Shown: positions 52,631 to 64,000 of the stretch, piece after piece | How positions within the stretch are numbered: the stretch's first letter is position 1 | How the letters are laid out: every line of letters starts with the position of its first letter | From: Amoebidium appalachense | Taxonomy: Eukaryota > Ichthyosporea | Length of the DNA stretch: 64,000 nt | Assembly: GCA_963693365.1 (NCBI GenBank) | Contig: CAVNZM010000006.1 | Coordinates: 2,418,001-2,482,000, forward strand | Reading direction: 5' to 3' | Translations under genes and position numbers: made by a program | The notes under the pieces: generated by a model | The model's database searches: none | The model's input: only the letters and a program-made list of their open reading frames with translations | What the model was told of the DNA's origin: nothing

Positions 52631-55600
52631 ACTGACCTCTCCTGGGGCCTCTCCTCCTTGGGGGCAGCAGCAGCCTCACGGTCCCTCCATGAGCTGCCGC
52701 CAGCCGCAGACCCTTCCCCGGCAGCTCTCTGTGCAGCCCGGTGTCAGCACAAAAACACACACACACACAGTCTTGGCCCACACACACCCCTCCCAAAACA
52801 CACACCATTTCATCCTCACACCCCACAAATCCGCACACACAGCATGCAGGAGCACTCACCCTCCAGGCACCCGGTCCCTTCTCCTCGCGTGGCTTCTCAT
52901 CCCTTGGTGGTGCCCTAGCAGCCTCCCTATCCCTCCACGTGCTCCGGCCCTCGGCAGGCCTCTCCTCAGCCGGGTGGTCCTCCCTGCGCCACTCCGTTGC
53001 AGGGGGCTCCTCCCTACGGTCCCTGCGCTCAGGCTCCTCCTGCCGTGCAGCCTGCCAGCGCCTGGCCCCAGCAGCGGCATCTGTGTTCTCCTGCCTGGCC
53101 GCCTCCTTGTCCCTCCAGCTGCTGCCCCCAGGGCCTGCCGGCCTCTCCCTCTCGGGCTCACGGGCACGTGCAGCCTCACGGTCACGCCATGAGCTACCCC
53201 CTGCCGCTGCCGGTGTTGCTGACCTGTACGTGCAAAAAAATGTAAGCATCCGTGTTTAAGTGCAACCCACCCCGGCTTTCAAGCAAGCACACACGTACTT
53301 CTCAGCCTCGCGGTCCCTCCATGTCTTGCGGGGCTCACCCCCCTCTTCTGCTGCCGGGCGGCGCCAGCCGGGCCTGGAGGATTCCTCCTCCCGGGGTGCA
53401 TCGGCACCACCACGTGCACCACGGCGCTCCTCCTCCATCTGACGCAGCTTCTCCTCCCGCATGCGCTGCACAAACATAACAGTAAGAACAAAAACCATAA
53501 GGGTGAACAACAGACCAGATCCCCCAAAACATAGCACGAACCATGCAATAGACCTGACCCAAAGAACACAACACATGGACCAACCGAGAGCCAGAGCCCA
53601 CAACACGGACCACACAAACCAGCCCACCGAAACAAGCTAGACATGTGGGCCTCCATGAAGACACGCTGGGGCCCTAGTCTGCCCTGCGTGCTAAGGCTAG
53701 GAGGCCATCGCTCTGGCAACAGGCACGAGACGGGCCCATTGACAAGGGGCCCTCCTCCACACTGCCACGTTGCACCCATCTCAAGCAAGTAATAATGAGA
53801 GCACTCACCTGAGCCTTCTCCTCGACCTCCCTCTCCTTCTCAGCCTGCTTGCGTGCAATCTCTGCCAGGCGCTCCCTCTCGGCCCTGCGCTCCTCCTCGG
53901 CCTTGCGCTTGCGCTCAGCCTCCTCCTCGGCCTTGCGTTGCTCCTCCGCAAGACGAGCCTCCTCCTCTGCACACAGTACAAAACAACGTTAGCATCAAAC
54001 AGCAAACAGGCACGTACATTGTCAGTTTGAACCAACACATGCAGTGGGTCTGTGTGCTTACACATGCACACGCAATGTCAGGGCCGGGATACATGAACAA
54101 CACACAGGCACCACACGTGCATGCTCACTATGCCAGATTAAAACCTGCACCCATTCAGACCAACACATGCACAAGCGATGCCAGATCCAGATGAACTCAT
54201 ACATGCACACCCACACACACCTTGTCTGCGGCGCTCCTCAGCCTCCCTCTCTGCAGCCTCCCTCTCCCTGCAAATGCGCAGCTCCTCCCTGCGCCTGACC
54301 AGCTCGACCTGGACCCTCTTGTTGAACTCGGCCATCTTTGCATCGTGCTCGGCCTGGCGCTGCCTTCTGATCTCGGCCACAAACTCGCTCTGGTCCTGGC
54401 GCAGTCGGGCCAGGCGCAGCTTGTGCTCCAGGTCCTTGGCGTGCTGCAGGCGGGCCCGCTCGACTTCCTGCTGGTGCACCTGCTCGTGGTACTGCATGTC
54501 CTCGCTGCGCATGGCTGCACGCCGGGCCACAAGCTTGGGGATCTCCTCCAGGCGCTTGGCGCGCTCAAAGTGGTCCATCTTGCGTTCGACCATCTTGAGC
54601 CGCCCGAGCAGTTCCTTCTTCTCCTTCTCGAGCTGCTTGACCTGGCGATCAAGAATCTCCTCGGGGTCAAGCTCTGCCAGCTCCTGTGAAACGAAAGGTC
54701 AGTCAATATGTCCTGCCCTGTGTGTTTGAATGCTGCCCAGCCACGTCGATGAACACAGCACCATAGCATGCTGCCGAGCATGTTAAAGCACACAGCAAGA
54801 ACATGTCCTGTCCAGAATGTTAAAGCAAGCAGCACCACTAAGCGCTACCAATCATGTTTGAGCACAACGCACCCACCTCGATCTTGACGTTCTGCAGGAT
54901 CTTGGACCCGGGAAGAGCCTTCTTCATGGCCACCACCTTCTCCATCGTGACCTGCACCACCCAAATGGTTAGTTGCTGTCCACACAACCTCCAAAACCTG
55001 CCCCCCCCCAATTCCCGATATACACAAAGTGCAGCAAATCACACATTTCAGAAACCCTAACCCCTAGCAAAACAAGCCTAACACAAGCCACATGCAACCA
55101 GGGCAAAAGCAAAGAAATATGCGGGCAGTGCATTCGGGCCACACCACATGGGCCTAGCCACACACAAAGCACCAGCCAAGACTGTATGCCCGCTGCGGCC
55201 GACGAGGCAGATGGGCAGCTGCCAAGTCGACTTGACGCGGGCAAGATCCCCCCCCCCCCCCCCCCCCTTTTTTTTTTGACACGCACACCTGCTGCTACTG
55301 ATTCTCAATCTGGACACCCATACACACACACCTGCTTCCCTATTTCAATACACACATGCATGCACCTGCCTCTTCAACATTACCCCAACACAAACAGCTG
55401 CTTTTACATCCACACACAGGCAGCTGCTTAACCATCCATGCATGCAATACATACACACATACACGCACACACCTGCTTCTCCATCTCCTCTCTCTCCCTG
55501 CGGATCTGCTCCTCCTGCCTGCGCCTGCTCTCGGCCTCCAGCCTAGCCTGCTCCTGCTGGCGCTCGACGGCCTTCTGCTGTGCGCGCTGCTCGGCGGCAA

Positions 55601-58600
55601 TCTTGTTCTTGCGCTGGATGGCCTCCTCCAACAGGATCTTGCGGTTCTCGATGATCACCTTGCGCTCCAGTGTGCGCTTGTGCTCCTCCCCAATCAGCTG
55701 CACCACATACACAGTCAGCAACACACATGCAAAACACCCTTCGATATGCCCGCACTGCAGCCTACACACCCACTCGACCGCTATTCAACAAGCGTGCACA
55801 AGACACCCCAAGCATGCAGCACCACAAACACCTACACAGCACCAACTATCCTCCCACACCTATCATACAAACCCATTCCACCCACTTGCAAACCAACATG
55901 CACCCACACCCATTTATGAGTAATCATCAAGCATGCATTTTTCACTCACCGCGGAGAGGCGAGCAATGGCCTGAGTGCGGCGCACCGCCTTGCCCTGCTC
56001 CTGGTCGGGCAGCAGTACGGGGGCCAGGGCATGCAGGCCCTTGCTCAGCGCCGTGAGGGTGTGCAGCACGTGCTCGCTCTGCATGGCCGTGTGGGGCACA
56101 TCCACCCCCTCCTGCGCCGTCTCACTGCTGTAGAACACATCGGCGCCAAAGCTGATGGTGCCGCTGCGGTGATTGACGCGTACCTGCAGGATCTTTGTGC
56201 GCACGGCATCAACAAGGAACTTCTCGATGGTGTAGCGGTCGAAGAAAGGAACAAGGGCCTGCAGGGCGCTGATCTTCATCATCTGGTACACCTTGCCCAG
56301 CTGCTGCAGCAACCGTGTCAACACGACAGTCTGCAGGGGCCGCACATAGCTGGAGAGCTCCTCACGCTGGCCCACCCACTCAAGAAGAGGCGCGACTTTC
56401 TTGCACAGCTGCAGGGGGTGGAACTCGTCCTCCACCCACGTGAACAGGTTGCGCACCTCGGCAGGCACGTATGCAAGCACGTTCTTGCTCTTCTGCTCGT
56501 GCGTGTGAGTGTAATGGAAAGGGAGTAATGATGGCAAGTTAGTGTCCATGATAGCCAGATATGCTCAAACAACACCGGTTGACTTTGGTGTATGGTTTTG
56601 GGGGGGAGGGAGACGAATCTGTGTGCAAGGTCATTTAGAACGAGAGGGGAATAAGTCTAACAACACACGATCCTCATACTACTAGGCAATGTGTGCGCAC
56701 ACGCAAATGCTCGACTAAAGGGTCCACGCATTGGTGGCTGTCAAGCAGGCCCCAAACTGTCAGAGCACTATTTCCTTCTGACAGGACAACAGCATACACA
56801 AAGACACGGTCAGGTGTGTGTGTGGGGGGGGGGGGGGGGGGGGTTACCAGGTCCTGGATGAGGGATGCCCTGGTGGGGGGCTGGGACAGGCCCACGAGCA
56901 GGGCCTGCTGCTGCTGCTTGGCCAGCGTGCTGCAGCAAACAGCTGTCAGTGGAATAGCAAGGATATTGCACGAGACATTCTAAAAAAACTGCTTTTTACA
57001 CGGGAGGCAATAATGTACCAAACAAAAAAGCCCCCCCCCCCCCCCCCCCCCCCCCCTCTTAATTCTTCAAGCCACACTGCAAACACACACCTGTCGGTCT
57101 CGAGGTACTCCTCGGCCTCTGTGCGCTGGGGGGTGATGGGGATCAGCAGGGTGGCCAGGGCGCAGTGGGTGGCCAGCTTGGTGGCCTCCTCCTCCGTCAG
57201 ATTCTTCTTCTGCTCCTTGGACAGCCAGAACAGCTTGTGCCACGCGTACGCATGGAACTGCACAAGAACACGGTCAGCTGCTGCCTGAGTGCATTATAAT
57301 CCCGCCTAACCCTTTCAACGCTGTACCAGCACATAGACCACACACCATGCATCTGTGTAGGCAAAAAACCGCGCAAGGCATGCTCATGCGACTGCCCAAA
57401 CAGCACACACCCACACGAGCACAGACACGGTAGTTAACGACACAAGCACCACACAGCATCTCTACACAAAGAATGCCTGAGCACGCACCAGGTAGTTGTC
57501 GGACTTCCAGAAGACCAGGGCCAGCTGCTCGAAGTACGTGGCCATCATCTGGGGCTTGGGGGGCTTCTTGGACATGCCCATCAGCCCGTGGATGTCCTCG
57601 ATCGTGCGGAATGCCTCCTGCCACAGGTCCAGCTTGGCTGCAGCATCCAGCTGTGCAAACCGCGTCTCAAGGTGCAGCTGCAGCGAGCTACAGAAACCCA
57701 CAGTCAACACACAGCAAAGCAGCCCAATCCAACACTCACAACCCTCGTGCCGTATATCCCCTCCCATTATGATGCAGAACGTGCACATCCCACCACATAA
57801 ACATGCACACGCACACATTCGATACACGTGTGCCCCCCCATCCCCCCCCCCCCCCCCCCCCCCCCGGATCACCACCCACAAAGGAACCTACACAAATCCC
57901 TTGGGCTACCTTACGTGCAATGGCAGCTCTCCCTGACCAGCAAACAATTAAGCCCTGCATGATTAGAGTCTCTAGTGATCTGCATCCCCCCCCTACCCTC
58001 CCAAACACAAACTAGGCCACAGTAACAACAGTCGGACACATCATCGGCCTACAGAAAGCATCAGCCCCTTCCCCTCCCACCCCCCCCACCTACCGCGTGC
58101 AAAAAAAAGACCAGTCCATGCATAGACAAAACGGGCACGTACTCAGGGTTGTTGAGGTTGATGGTGTTGGACTGGTTGCTGTACTTCTGCACGTTCAGCA
58201 GATGCGTGCGCAGCAGGTCGCACAGGCGGCGGAACTCCGTCTTGCGTGTGTACTTGAGGCAGAACTGGAACGCATGCTGCGCGATCTCCTGCAACCCCCA
58301 TTCACATGTCAGCAACCACATCTTTCAAACCACCACACCCATAAAATTACCACGGCAACGAACCTGATAGAGGGCCTCCAGCTTGGGGTTGTTGCGCAAG
58401 ATCTCCAGCACGGTGCGGTAGGTCTCCCACAGAAACTTGAGCCACGGGGTGAGCACCTCACGGTCCGTGCGGTCCTGGGTGTCCTCCCCCGTCACCGTGC
58501 TGAGGATGAGGTTCTCGGGCGTTTCCGAGGCCTCGAGATCCTCGACATTCTCCTCGGCCTCCACAGCAGAGGCTGTGGCCTTGGACCGGGCCTCCTCGGC

Positions 58601-59702
58601 CTTGGCTTCGGACAGGGCAACAAACTTCTTGATCACAGTCTCCAGCGAGCCAATGCTGACCTGTTCCCCAAAAAAAAGTCAGTTTGCATGCACCCATCTG
58701 CAACCTGCTCGGGGCACATAAGAAAGGAGAAGAGACAACACAACAGAGTCCAACAAACAACAATAGCACCCAACACACACCTGCTGGCACATGTTCTTGT
58801 ACTGGTGCAGACCATCCTTGGCAGTCTTGCCGCGGCGCATGTCCACACACAGCTGGAGGAAGAGGAGCAAGATCTGCTCGGACGTCTTCGTCCAGTTGCG
58901 GTGACGCTTGCTGGCGATGACATCGTGAAGAGCCTCAAGAGCAGAGCTCTTCTTGTCTACCTCGATGAGCTCTGCGCAAGTATGGCCCTTGTTAGGAACC
59001 TATCCATGACGAGCTTTGACCCTAATCCAACCACATCTAAGAGGAAAAAAAGGCGCGTGCATAAACTTGGAAGAAGGATGAACACAACTCTCGCCAATAG
59101 CGTTCAACTCATGTGCTAAAAAGCTTGCTGTTTCTTCGTTTAGCGAAACAGGTACGTTGACGCCAAGGGACTAACAGTGAGTCCCACAACATTTCTACCA
59201 CTTGGTGACTAGAGCAGCACACAACCGAACCGGATCTGCCTGCCTCTGTGGCTTACAAAGGACTGCCAAAAACGATGACCTCGCGCTGGCAAAGCGGCTG
59301 CAAAGAAAACTGTACCCCACACTCTGCGGCTGAATCTGTGAAGTATAGTTTATGCCATGAAGACCAAGGTCTGTCGCCCATGTGTCAAGGTCCCTTGCCT
59401 GTCGCCCAGGTGTAAAAGATCCACTCCGTGACGGAGTGGCATTGACCCAAATTATTCCTTTAAAATCAATGATGTTTAGAAATTCGAGCTCTCAGACATA
59501 TCAGCAGGATTGCTAAAGAAACCGTACATAGTAGTTGGATGCGCGAAGGATTGTAAGGATACACCGACGATAGGTCCTGGTCTACATCAGGCTGAATCTA
59601 CGTGCATCGCTGCCAAACGACTGTTGAAAACTCCTAGCAGAAAGAACGCGTACCCTTGGCGCGCTTAAGCGCGTTTTCCGGTTTATGGAAGTACTGCGGC
59701 AT
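52197..59702 (-). CDS. EIF3A: Eukaryotic translation initiation factor 3 subunit a, complete, 1,101 aa, 16 exons
   Basis: eIF3a is the large PCI-domain scaffold of eIF3, which binds the 40S subunit and organises scanning. Exons in transcript order: 59702-59654, 58971-58781, 58660-58364, 58288-58143, 57687-57489, 57257-57091, 56929-56848, 56492-55950, 55697-55473, 54951-54877, 54683-54221, 53966-53809, 53465-53299, 53223-52860, 52728-52637, 52284-52197. All phases agree. The 49-bp first exon gives [16 protein letters not shown], the conserved eIF3a start, although 682 bp separate it from exon 2. Landmarks: [54 protein letters not shown], the PCI region (about residues 300-560), a charged helical rod (570-920), and the conserved tail [12 protein letters not shown]. 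The last acceptor is AAG rather than CAG/TAG. Introns are shorter and less repetitive than in the other genes, so about 44 percent of the span is coding. Confidence 0.97.
52589..52629. repeat. Poly-G tract after the eIF3a exon 15 donor
   Basis: 41 consecutive G on the plus strand. On the transcript the donor GTCAGTA is followed at once by poly-C. Confidence 0.95.
52637..53465 (-). other. eIF3a C-terminal WRDREA repeat region
   Basis: Five imperfect repeats, (S/T)WRD(R/K)EA(A/E), each followed by a P/E/R-rich linker, across exons 53465-53299, 53223-52860 and 52728-52637 (residues about 910-1070). Animal eIF3a has a different arginine/aspartate-rich decapeptide repeat at the equivalent place, so position and charge are kept while the unit differs. 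Confidence 0.85.
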
Positions 59703-60569
59703 CCTGATGCAGCGCCGGAGGCGAAGTCTCCAGCTCTAACTATACAGGAACGGCCGACGAAAAACACGGTGGAACGAAACAAACTAAACAGACAGCTGAT
59801 GTCTGTGGTGGGCTGTGTGCGGCAGCAACCTAGCGCTGCATGATCGTAAGCTAATCAAAACGCTTATAGATGGTAAAAGATAAGACACGTGGGTTTGCAA
59901 AGGAAAGATCTGGCGCGCGATTGTGCCAGCAGCCAATCAAACACACCCTATTTTTAGAGGTCCAGCCGGGTGTGTACATGTGACACCCACATCATAGCGA
60001 CCAGCGCACAACGAGCAGAAGGCAGAAGAACTGCACTGCAAGAATGGCATTCGTGTTATGATCATTGTGGCACAACCATCATTGATTTTGCATTTGTGTA
60101 GGAGTATTGTGGCACTATCAGCAAAACCAATTTATAGTCATTTATTGTTCTTTGAGGCTCTTAGAACGTATAGGCAGCTATGACAATCCATCACCCCACA
60201 GACAAGCAGACAAATTGTGGATTCCGGCACAGCTGCAGGTTATCATGAAGTGAGGCTTCTCGGCCTTTTTGCATAGAGCTATAGCAACAATTTATCATAG
60301 CAAATACGTTGCTTCTGACGATGGCACTGGCTCTCTGGATATGCATGCATGATAATGCTACATGCCTACTCTTGTCGGTCTTCGAACAAGCAAGTGCTGC
60401 CATAACTTGGCCATGAACTAAGAGGTGCTTATTTCAACATGGGCTTTATTTATTCGAAAGTATAGCAAGATAAAACAAGGAGCTTGGTCAGCTCCAAAGT
60501 CCAGTCGACTACCTTTCCTTGGGTGAATATATACATTGTTGCAAGCGTGTTGCGCTGCAAACAATGAAG

Positions 60570-60610
<41 letters not shown>

Positions 60611-61006
60611 TCCTCCTCCTCCTCCTCCTCCTCCTCCCGGGTGCCCGCCGGCTTCCATACGACCCGGCTTCCATACGAACAACATACGTCTGTACATATG
60701 CACACACACATACCACAGCCTATACAGGGGGCACTCTTTGACAGGAAACTATTAAAAGAATCAAAAGTAACTCAACGCGTAACACAAAAGCACTCTTCTG
60801 ATGTCTTCGAGAGTGTGTAAGATAGTCGAGACTAAAACTAAATTCTTGTTGGCAACCACTGCCTTTCCACACGGGAAACCAAAAATAGCACATGGCTTTC
60901 AATAACGACAAAACCGACTTCTTGGCACAAGATGTTTCTGCGATTGTTCAGTCACACTGCATCCACACACGATAACCAACCGGGCGCACGTAAGGGCAGC
61001 CACCTT
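59703..61006. promoter_or_regulatory. eIF3a upstream region and GST-N gene 3' flank
   Basis: A CCAATCA motif lies at 59933, 230 bp before the eIF3a ATG. A poly-C run with (CTC)n follows at 60569-60636. No gene is recognised. The 15-base GCTTCTCGGCCTTTT at about 60248-60262 resembles the 5' end of U2 snRNA but the rest does not. Confidence 0.45.
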
Positions 61007-61463
61007 TCATGTTTGTTTTGCAGTGTCGTTCAGGCCGTATGTTCGCTGCAGGTAGGCGATAATTTCGTAGCTCTCAAGCAGCTCCGCACCCGTGTTGGGG
61101 TCGTACAAGAAGGGCACCTGCATCCGTGGGAGGAGAGGAAGAGGGCCAGGCGGGGTGGAAGAGGCGGCGGCCAGGGGAGGGGGGAGGGGCTATAAGACTA
61201 AATGACTGTGGTCAACAGGCTTCACATAAAAGAAACAAAACAAAGCGTCTTTCGTTACGTGAAGAATTTTTCAACAAAAGAGCACACAAGGACAAGCCCC
61301 CCCCCCCCCTTCTCCCCTCCCCCGCATACTCACACACAAAGAGAAAGAGAAAAACCATCCCAAACACCAACTTGATCACACGTGCACACACCCACGTGTG
61401 CATAACCACACCACACTCACACCCACACACGCCAGACAAGCACACAGCTCTATTCACAAACAG

Positions 61464-61530
<67 letters not shown>

Positions 61531-62334
61531 CACACACCAGGGACTATTAGACCGCTGCCCCGTCAACCAACACCCCAATATTCAATGCAAAAGAGGACAC
61601 AAAGCATACGTACGTGACCCACCCAACGCAAACGGGGAAAGGATGGGTGGGTGGGTGGGTGGAGGGAGGGGCCACAGCAGTACACAGACATATAACCCAC
61701 ACAGCTGGAAGAAGGGGCCCCAGGGTCACACGGGGAGGGGGGGGGGGGGGGGGGGGGGGGAGGATTAGATACGGAACACGCTGCCGTACACACACATACG
61801 GGCGCACACACACACACACACACACCTGTACCATCTGCAGCACGTGCATGCTCTTTCTGACGGAGCTCAGCCTGTCCCAGTTTCTCTCACGGAACTCCCT
61901 GCGCTTATCCGTGGAGCCGTAGGGCACGTTGTGCAGGAGGTAGGGCAGCTGCAGTGCACACAGTGCCTCCCGCACCAAGCGGCTGAACGGGCTGCACTCG
62001 TAGCTCCCTGGGAGAGAGAAGGGGGGGTAGATTAATATGGGGGGGGGGGAGGGGGGGGGGGGGGGGGGGAAGAGGGAATGTATGCTGAGGTTTGGGAATG
62101 TATGCACAGGGTTGGGGGTGTGGAAGATATATCAAAAGACTAAACAAAAAGTCACACAGACACAGACACACACGCACACGCACACGCACACAAAAAAAAA
62201 AAAAAAAAAAAAAATAGAACCGTTGGTTCACAAAGCAGAACGGTCAGGCAAAAGGGGAACGAGAAGCCTCTCCCCCCTCTCCCCCCTCCCCCCCCCCCCC
62301 CCTCCCCCCTTCCCTTTTTTTTTTTTTTTTTTCC

Positions 62335-62378
<44 letters not shown>

Positions 62379-62479
62379 CGCGCGCGCGTGTGCCTGTGCA
62401 CGTGCGCGTGTGCGCGCGTGTGTGTGTGTGCACGTGTGTGTGTGTGTGTGCGTGTGTGCGTGTGTGTGTGCGTGCGTAT

Positions 62480-62517
<38 letters not shown>

Positions 62518-62787
62518 GGATGATATCAGGTATGTAACCCTAAACAATTAACACAAGACAGGTCAGGCAATAGATGGCCGAGGGGAAGGATGGTGGCCAG
62601 GGAGCAAGTAGGTAGAGGGGTTGGGGGAGGGGCGGGTGGGGGGTTGGGAAAGAGGGGGAAGAAGGAGGTTATATATTAGAAGACGTGTAAAATTTACGAT
62701 TACAACTGTAAAAACACATGGTCGTGCCCTAGTTGGTTGGGAGCCGCCGGGGGGCGGGCGGGCGGCCCGCGGGCCCACCTCGGGGGA

Positions 62788-62832
<45 letters not shown>

Positions 62833-63126
62833 AATACATAGTTCCAATAGCTCCTTTGGTTGGCGGGACGGAACTGCTGATCTGCTGATGGTGGGAAATG
62901 GACGCACAAGAGAGGCGGCAGCAAGCGTCAGGAACCTGCAGGGGGGGATTGGGGGAGGGGGGGGGGGGGGGGGGGGGGAGGTCAGAATGAGCTGGAGGGT
63001 ACGAAGTGCATATTCATGACGGACAAGGACAAGTGGCCATATATATGGGGGTGTCTGGGTGGAAGCAGAGCGCGGAGGATCCCGCGGGACGAAGAGGGGG
63101 GGGGGGGGGGGGGGGGGGAGGAGAAA

Positions 63127-63163
<37 letters not shown>

Positions 63164-63549
63164 GAAAGCGCCATAAAGCACGAAGTACACACACAAAACG
63201 GACAACACAATGCAGAGTGCAAACGGCACATAAAAGAGTATGCAGAATAAGCATGGGGGGTGGGGGGTGGGGGAAGTGGGGTATGATCAGAAAACCGCCG
63301 GTGGCAGGCAGTCAGCAGACTAAACATGGTGCCGGCAGATATGTGCAGAAAAAAAGTCGGCACACACACACAGGCCAACTAGGCATCGTGAGCAGAACAA
63401 TCAATATATTCATACACAGGCCAAATGGATACCGTGCTACTATACAATTATATCAACATGTTCATGGTCTATATATGTTTTCAACAACAAAAGCACAAGG
63501 CATACGAATAATTCTTTTCCTCTTCTCCCTCTTCCTTTTTTTTTTTTTT

Positions 63550-63591
<42 letters not shown>

Positions 63592-63813
63592 TGGTACAAA
63601 AATAGTAGGGGGCAAGAGGTGTAACAGCAGCAAACAAGTTTCTAGTTGGAAAAGACGGGGGTGTAGCACAGACCTCAGTACGGGCAGGTCAGCCAGCCAG
63701 TAGTTTGGGGGTGGACGGGCCTTCTTGCCGTATGTGGCCCATAGGTACTCCACGATGGATGCAGACTCGTACATGCTCGTGCCTGTGTTGGGATCCACAA
63801 GGTAGGGAAACAT
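61007..63813 (-). CDS. Tandem GST-N/thioredoxin-fold protein (3' part, 4 exons; 5' end off-window)
   Basis: Exons in transcript order: 63813-63674, 62935-62838, 62007-61826, 61117-61007 (TGA); phases agree. The first exon ends one GST_N fold: [20 protein letters not shown] then [10 protein letters not shown] linker exon ([14 protein letters not shown]) leads to a second fold: [20 protein letters not shown], then [12 protein letters not shown], then [20 protein letters not shown] and AYLQRTYG. The duplicated VDPNTG..(L/M).ES..I..YL motif is the glutathione-site half of the GST N-terminal domain, with CSPF at the redox-motif position (one Cys). Two GST_N_3 units in one chain is typical of plastid-associated plant and algal proteins. 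Activity and exact substrate are unknown. The first unit's redox motif and any transit peptide lie beyond 64,000. Confidence 0.88.
61468..61535. repeat. (CA)n microsatellite in GST-N intron 61118-61825
   Basis: About 65 bp of CA. On the transcript it is (TG)n; the donor of this intron is itself GTGTGTGTGTG (61800-61825). Confidence 0.95.
62280..62514. repeat. Poly-C, poly-T, TG/CG and poly-G compound repeat
   Basis: Poly-C (62288-62302) then poly-T (62316-62333), (TG)n, (CG)n (62371-62388), mixed TG/CG and poly-G (62482-62514) in GST-N intron 62008-62837. Confidence 0.95.
62782..63160. repeat. Group of long poly-G tracts
   Basis: Pure or nearly pure G runs at 62791-62831, 62956-62980, 63097-63119 and 63127-63161, transcript-strand C. 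The first begins 7 nt after the donor of exon 62935-62838. Confidence 0.95.
63162..63254 (-). repeat. Dispersed poly-C-tailed intronic element, copy B
   Basis: On the minus strand it reads ATGCTTATTCTGCATACTC, GCACTCTGCATTGTGTTGTC, GTACTTCGTGCTTTATGG, then poly-C of about 39 bases. It lies in the GST-N gene intron 62936-63673, sense to the gene. Confidence 0.7.
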
Positions 63814-64000
63814 CTGCGGGTGGGGGGCTGTTAGTGGGTGGGTTGGTTGGGTGTGGGGGAGAGGAGGTTGGGGGAAATGGGAGGATAGTGTGATGTGGTA
63901 TGCACAGAGAAAAATGGTGTGGGTATTGGTAGTGAGCATGATGGAAGATGGTACCCAATCAAAATTAGCCAAATATTTACGCACAATTTTTGGCAGGTTG

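Noticed and set aside
58097-59119. 340-codon plus-strand open frame
   Set aside because: It is the antisense shadow of eIF3a exons 2-4; the minus-strand reading is a clear eIF3a.
60248-60262. GCTTCTCGGCCTTTT, like the 5' end of U2 snRNA
   Set aside because: The match stops after about 15 bases; the branch-site-binding region and Sm site are missing. At most a fragment.

Overview
This is nuclear DNA from an intron-rich eukaryote. Six genes can be assembled from spliced exons with GT-AG introns; there is no prokaryotic-style operon. Two families suggest a photosynthetic (algal, probably green-lineage) host: a protein with tandem GST-N/thioredoxin-fold repeats of the kind found in plants and algae, and a full-size ABCA transporter resembling the plant ABCA1 type. 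The lineage is an inference; no marker here fixes the species. I assembled every gene by joining exons so that reading phase is kept across each junction. About 55 introns were placed this way and each join closes in frame.

Layout. (1) 1-19,507, minus strand: 5' half of an ABCA-type ABC transporter, 26 exons in the window (about 991 codons: first membrane domain, complete first nucleotide-binding domain, start of the second membrane domain), running off the left edge. (2) 20,937-27,507, plus strand: a 532-residue membrane-anchored P-loop ATPase in 6 exons, divergent from the ABCA gene across a 1.4 kb shared upstream region. (3) 27.5-34.9 kb: no convincing gene; microsatellites, long palindromes and AT-rich repeats. 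(4) 34,860-35,978, plus: a two-exon C2H2 zinc-finger protein. (5) 36.0-44.7 kb: no convincing gene, but a 372-bp MITE with terminal inverted repeats (37,847-38,218), a diverged tandem duplication of TG/CT-rich DNA (39.5-41.2 kb) and a tRNA-derived SINE with A-rich tail and 14-15 bp target-site duplication (42,782-43,372). (6) 44,737-50,510, plus: a TMEM53/DUF829 family alpha/beta-hydrolase-like protein, 7 exons, 311 residues. (7) 52,197-59,702, minus: complete translation initiation factor eIF3 subunit a, 16 exons, 1,101 residues. (8) 61,007-63,813, minus: 3' part of the tandem GST-N protein, 5' end off the right edge.

The striking property of the window is its intron DNA. Pure G/C homopolymers of 20-60 bases and (CA)n/(TG)n arrays fill most introns and are polar with respect to transcription. 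The transcript strand often has GTGTGT at the donor or a poly-C tract starting 5-15 nt after the donor, and (CA)n or poly-C running into the acceptor AG. Three splice junctions lie inside tandem minisatellites that copy the junction itself. A dispersed element of about 100 bp ending in poly-C occurs four times, always inside an intron and always in the sense direction. The genes are mostly housekeeping or membrane functions and do not form one pathway; the novelty is in intron structure and mobile DNA.
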